A stretch of DNA of 64,000 nt from Bryoerythrophyllum caledonicum. Its lineage: Eukaryota; Streptophyta; Bryopsida; Pottiales; Pottiaceae. Below, one piece after another: positions 60,547 to 64,000 of this stretch. Position 1 is the stretch's first letter. Every line of letters starts with the position of its first letter. The position numbers were made by a program, and so were the translations under genes. Where the stretch lies: contig OZ020524.1 in assembly GCA_963971425.1 (NCBI GenBank), forward strand, positions 3,319,773 to 3,383,772, given 5' to 3'. Below the pieces are notes generated by a model. That model was not told the DNA's origin. It ran no database searches and saw only the letters and a program-made list of their open reading frames with translations.

Positions 60547-61493
60547 TTAACCCTGAAGGTACAATGATAGTGTTACACCAGAAACACTTCTAAATTGTTG
60601 GATTCCAGTGCAACGAACAAAAAATGAAACAAAAACTTTTATTTCTAGTTTTGACCGTAGTTTCTCAATTACGACTTATTAATTAATAATTAAAAAACAT
60701 TCATAAACTTTGACCGCACGGATTGAAAGATTATAGTGTTTGAAGTGAAGCTTATGATTCATTTACTTCCCTGCGTGTACTGGATCAGCAGACTTTGACT
60801 TCACTTCGTGTCAATTTTTTTTTTACAGAAGGTCTAAATCCTTAACCATCTTGTTAAGCATGATGTTAGTTCCTTGTACACCAATTTTTAGAGGGAGAAA
60901 AAAGGTGTAGCATATTCAAAACAACTGTGCAAAGAGTCGAAGTTCGGAATTTGTTAATTCACATTGTAATTTTTTGTGAACTTAATATGTTTTAGATTGG
61001 TAATTGAAATGGTCAATAAGAAGGTTTACACCACATGTTGTAGTGGGAAAAAAAAGTGAAAAATAAAAAGATATCTAGGTTCTATTTGGAAATCAAGAAG
61101 TTTTTTTGGTACCTTGCCCATCACTGACTGACAATGTGTGAAAATGTTTGATTTGGGTTGGTATGCTATTTTTCAATAAAGACAAGAACTTATTTTGACA
61201 ACATCAAGGGAAATAATTTTACTTTTGAGTACAAAAAATCTCACAATCAACAGAGTGTCCTAGCAAAAGTTTTTGGAGGTGCCCAACTTGTTTGCTCTCT
61301 CCATTTTAAATTTATAACCCTATAACTTTTTTATCAAATGTCCAATTTACGTAAAAATTATTTTCCCACTAAGGTTTTGGTAATGCCTTTCTATAGTAAA
61401 ATTTACAAAGAGGAATGTTGGACATTGACACCATAGAAACTTGACAAAACATTCAACAAGCCAATTTTTGACACTTGATCCATTAGGGGTTAA
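60547..61493. mobile_element. TTAA-flanked element, copy 1 (piggyBac-like ends)
   Basis: Bounded by TTAA|CCCTGAAGGTAC at the left and (complement) TTAA|CCCCTAATGGATC at the right. Internally it matches copy 2 at about 80%: TTACACC, AACACTTC, GGATTC, AGTGCAACGAA, AAAAGTTTTTGGAGGTGCCC. No transposase ORF. Confidence 0.65.
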
Positions 61494-61783
61494 ATATGCT
61501 ATACCTCTTTTGCATTCCTAAACATTGGTGAATAATGGAACTAATCAATTTTCACATGATGATAATGAACCTAGATCATGTGTGATGCAATCTTTTGAAT
61601 CCAAGTGAACTGAAACGAAGGGAATTCACTCAACCTAGGGAAGAAAATGAACCATGTTGTCTACTTGCTATTATTGACACCATTGGAACTTGTTACAATC
61701 GCTAATTAAATAATGGATTTGTACGTCCACATAAAGGTTATTCTACAAACAACATAGTACAAAAGATCAATCAAGAATCAATC

Positions 61784-62701
61784 TTAACCCCTAAGGTATC
61801 GTGACAGTTTTACACCAAAAACACTTCAAACTAAATGGATTCTAGTGCAACGAATAAAGAAGGAAACAAAAACTTTGATTTTTAGTTCTAACCGTAGGAT
61901 CTCAATAAAGGTTTATTAAGTAATACATGTACAAAATTTCAAAAACTTTGTCCCCACGGATTAAAAAATTATAGTGTTTGAAGTCAACCAAATGGTTCAT
62001 TTTCTTCCCTGCGTTTAGTGGATCAATAGACGTTGACTTCAGTTGGTGTCAAAAAATTTCACTACAAAAGGTCTAAATGTGAGCTCCTTACATTCTATTT
62101 TTTAGAGGTAGAAACCGGGTGTAGCATATTCAAAACAAGTGTGCAAGGAGTGGAGGCTTGAAATTTGTTAATTCACAGTTTAATTTCTTTTTAACTTAAT
62201 ATGTTTTTGATTGACAATCCAAATGGTTAATATGAAGGTTTACATTACATATTGATGTGGAAAAAATAAAAAGTGAAAAATATGAAGATTATTTGGAAAA
62301 CAATAAGTTTTTTTGGTACCTTGCCCGACAATGAGTGACAATGTGTGAAAATGTTTGAGTTCGGTTGGTATGCTATTTTTCACTAAAGAGAAGAATTTTT
62401 TTTTGACAATATGAAGGGAAATAATATTACTTGCAAGTAATGAAAATCTCACCTTCAATAGAGTGTCCTATCAAAAGTTTTTGGAGGTGCCCGAGGTGCC
62501 CGCCCTCCCCATTTAAAATTCAAAACCCTATAACTTTTTCATCAAATGTCCAATTTAGGTAAAAATTGTTTTCCCACTAAGGTCTTGGTAATGTCTTTTT
62601 ATTGTAAAAATTTCAAAGAAGAATGTTGGAAATTGACACCATAGGAACCTAACCGAACTTTCAAAAAGCCCTTTTTGGACACTTGGTACCTTAGGGGTTA
62701 A
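61784..62701. mobile_element. TTAA-flanked element, copy 2 (piggyBac-like ends)
   Basis: The 15 bp terminal inverted repeat TTAACCCCTAAGGTA is perfect at both ends. If the outer TTAA is the target duplication, the element starts CCCCTAAGGTA, as in piggyBac-type elements. 918 bp, non-coding. Flanks outside TTAA differ from copy 1, which supports two separate insertions rather than a tandem duplication. Confidence 0.7.
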
Positions 62702-63525
62702 ACTTGTATAAAAATAAATGTTTACCTCAAGATACGTTGCAGGTGTTAGCGGTACACGCACTGATGCTTGATGGCATTCAACATTATATCACCATTCCAT
62801 CGTTGTTGTTGGACATGTTTCTCAACCCTTCCCCCTTTACCTGCAACATATGCATAAAGTTTATATGGTAACTATGTGATAAAAAATCCTATATGTATCT
62901 TCGTATTACATATAGCCCAAAATCTTAATATAATATATTGAGAAAATTAACATATGGAGAAACAAAGCAAAAGGTCCAAAGTTCTTAAAGTCAAATTTTT
63001 ACTAGTAAACTTGAGGCACAAGGTTCCAACATGGATAAAAGGTTTCTATGCAAACCTAGACGTCATTTTTCTTCGCAGTTTTTAAGGTGGGCACTCTTGC
63101 AATCAAAACCTCAAGGCTATGTGCATTTTTACTTCATTCACTAATTTCTGTCAAATTTGTATACTGTGTAGATTGGAGAAAATTTGCATATCGAGGAGAT
63201 TTTTGCGAACTTGGTAAGCTTCTAACTTTGTTTCAATTCTGAATGAGGAACTCCAGGGTTATGTTCATGATGATTGAAGTTCAGAGAGAATTACGTTAGT
63301 GTTAGGTGAGTACCAATATTTGATTACACCAATGAGAACACGAACTGGAGTATGTACAAAATTGCAATTTCAACAAGAAAACATGATAGCAGTCAACAAC
63401 TAGAGAGTGTAAGCATTGTTATACTGAAAAAATGACACAAAAACCTCATAAAGTGAGTCAAAAAACAACTCATAGTATTGCACAAAATCCTCAATATGGC
63501 ACATCAGCACACTACTTGAAACCCT
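62702..63525. other. Intergenic, nothing recognised
   Basis: No ORF with domain support; AT-rich. Confidence 0.4.
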
Positions 63526-63690
63526 AGCCTCTACACACAAGAACCCAAACCCTAGTTCCAAAACCCTCGCCGCCGTCACCAAACCCTAGCCACCACCATC
63601 AAACCCTAGACACCGCTGCCAAAACCTAGCCGCCGCCGTCAAACCCTAGCCGCCACAACCACGAAACCAAACCCTAGTCAACATATTCGC
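63526..63690 (+). repeat. AAACCCTAG / GCCGCCGTC degenerate repeat (telo-box rich)
   Basis: About eight copies of AAACCCTAG or AAAACCCTAG-like words separated by GCCGCCGTC, CCACCACCATC and similar, with steps of roughly 17-27 bp. This is the composition of plant 5' leaders or short interstitial telomere-like arrays. No ORF follows before the gap. Confidence 0.7.
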
Positions 63691-63771
63691 GTGACGTGGA
63701 AATCGTGTGACGCCTCCCAAAGTAACCTTGAGCTAGAGTTGTGCGCGCTCACACCCCCTACTGTTGGTGCT

Positions 63772-63971
63772 NNNNNNNNNNNNNNNNNNNNNNNNNNNNN
63801 NNNNNNNNNNNNNNNNNNNNNNNNNNNNNNNNNNNNNNNNNNNNNNNNNNNNNNNNNNNNNNNNNNNNNNNNNNNNNNNNNNNNNNNNNNNNNNNNNNNN
63901 NNNNNNNNNNNNNNNNNNNNNNNNNNNNNNNNNNNNNNNNNNNNNNNNNNNNNNNNNNNNNNNNNNNNNNN
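63772..63971. other. Assembly gap (200 N)
   Basis: A run of N beginning just after TGTTGGTGCT; the sequence resumes with AAACCCTTGCCGCCCACAAC, so the telo-box repeat probably continues through the gap. Confidence 0.98.
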
Positions 63972-64000
63972 AAACCCTTGCCGCCCACAACTTCACTCAC

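Noticed and set aside
60547..62701. Tandem duplication of about 1.2 kb
   Set aside because: Each copy has its own inverted ends and TTAA flanks with different outer sequence, so two insertions explain it better.

Overview
The window reads as nuclear DNA of a land plant. Host genes are split by GT-AG introns and encode plant-type proteins: an Em/group-1 LEA protein, an NDR1/HIN1-like LEA_2 membrane protein, and an organelle-type HflX GTPase. AAACCCTA-type telo-box motifs and a tRNA-derived SINE are also present. The short introns (about 60-300 bp in most cases), the Tc1-like elements and the DUF7869-type gene make me lean towards a non-seed plant (bryophyte, lycophyte or fern grade). That placement is inference; no marker in the window fixes the species. 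Two runs of N (36796-36995 and 63772-63971) are assembly gaps.

Genic islands. 0.6-2.4 kb holds a convergent pair: a two-exon LEA_5 gene (+) and a single-exon NHL/LEA_2 gene (-). 20.0-27.9 kb holds a 13-exon HflX gene (+) and, convergent with it, a coiled-coil gene (-) built on 22-residue repeats whose promoter probably lies near 29.1 kb. 57.1-60.4 kb holds a large DUF7869-type gene (-), which may belong to a mobile element rather than the host.

Everything else is mostly mobile DNA and its debris: a possible 5.4 kb TIR-bounded element (3.4-8.8 kb), a foldback MITE (9.0-9.35 kb), LINE fragments (9.4-10.8 kb), a non-autonomous CACTA element (12.17-13.68 kb), a Helitron helicase-N relic (14.7-15.6 kb), a deleted pogo/Tigger element (18.4-19.7 kb), tandem repeats (29-30.7 kb), a SINE (32.0 kb), a CACTA MITE with a visible empty site (33.5 kb), a stack of four Tc1-type elements (35.5-40.8 kb, one carrying an intact DD34E transposase and another split by a hAT insertion), a decayed APE-RT-RNase H LINE (44.2-50.9 kb) carrying two MITE insertions, a 3.6 kb Tc1-type element with 950 bp near-identical inverted arms (51.3-54.9 kb), and two TTAA-flanked elements with piggyBac-like ends (60.5-62.7 kb). 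I recognised no LTR retrotransposon.

The most interesting structure is the Tc1 family. Four elements abut each other, each sharing a single TA with its neighbour, so every junction reads CTGTACAG. One TE group has long terminal inverted arms made of a tandem unit of about 180 bp, like foldback elements. The same unit recurs in three elements (37.7, 40.5 and 51.3 kb).
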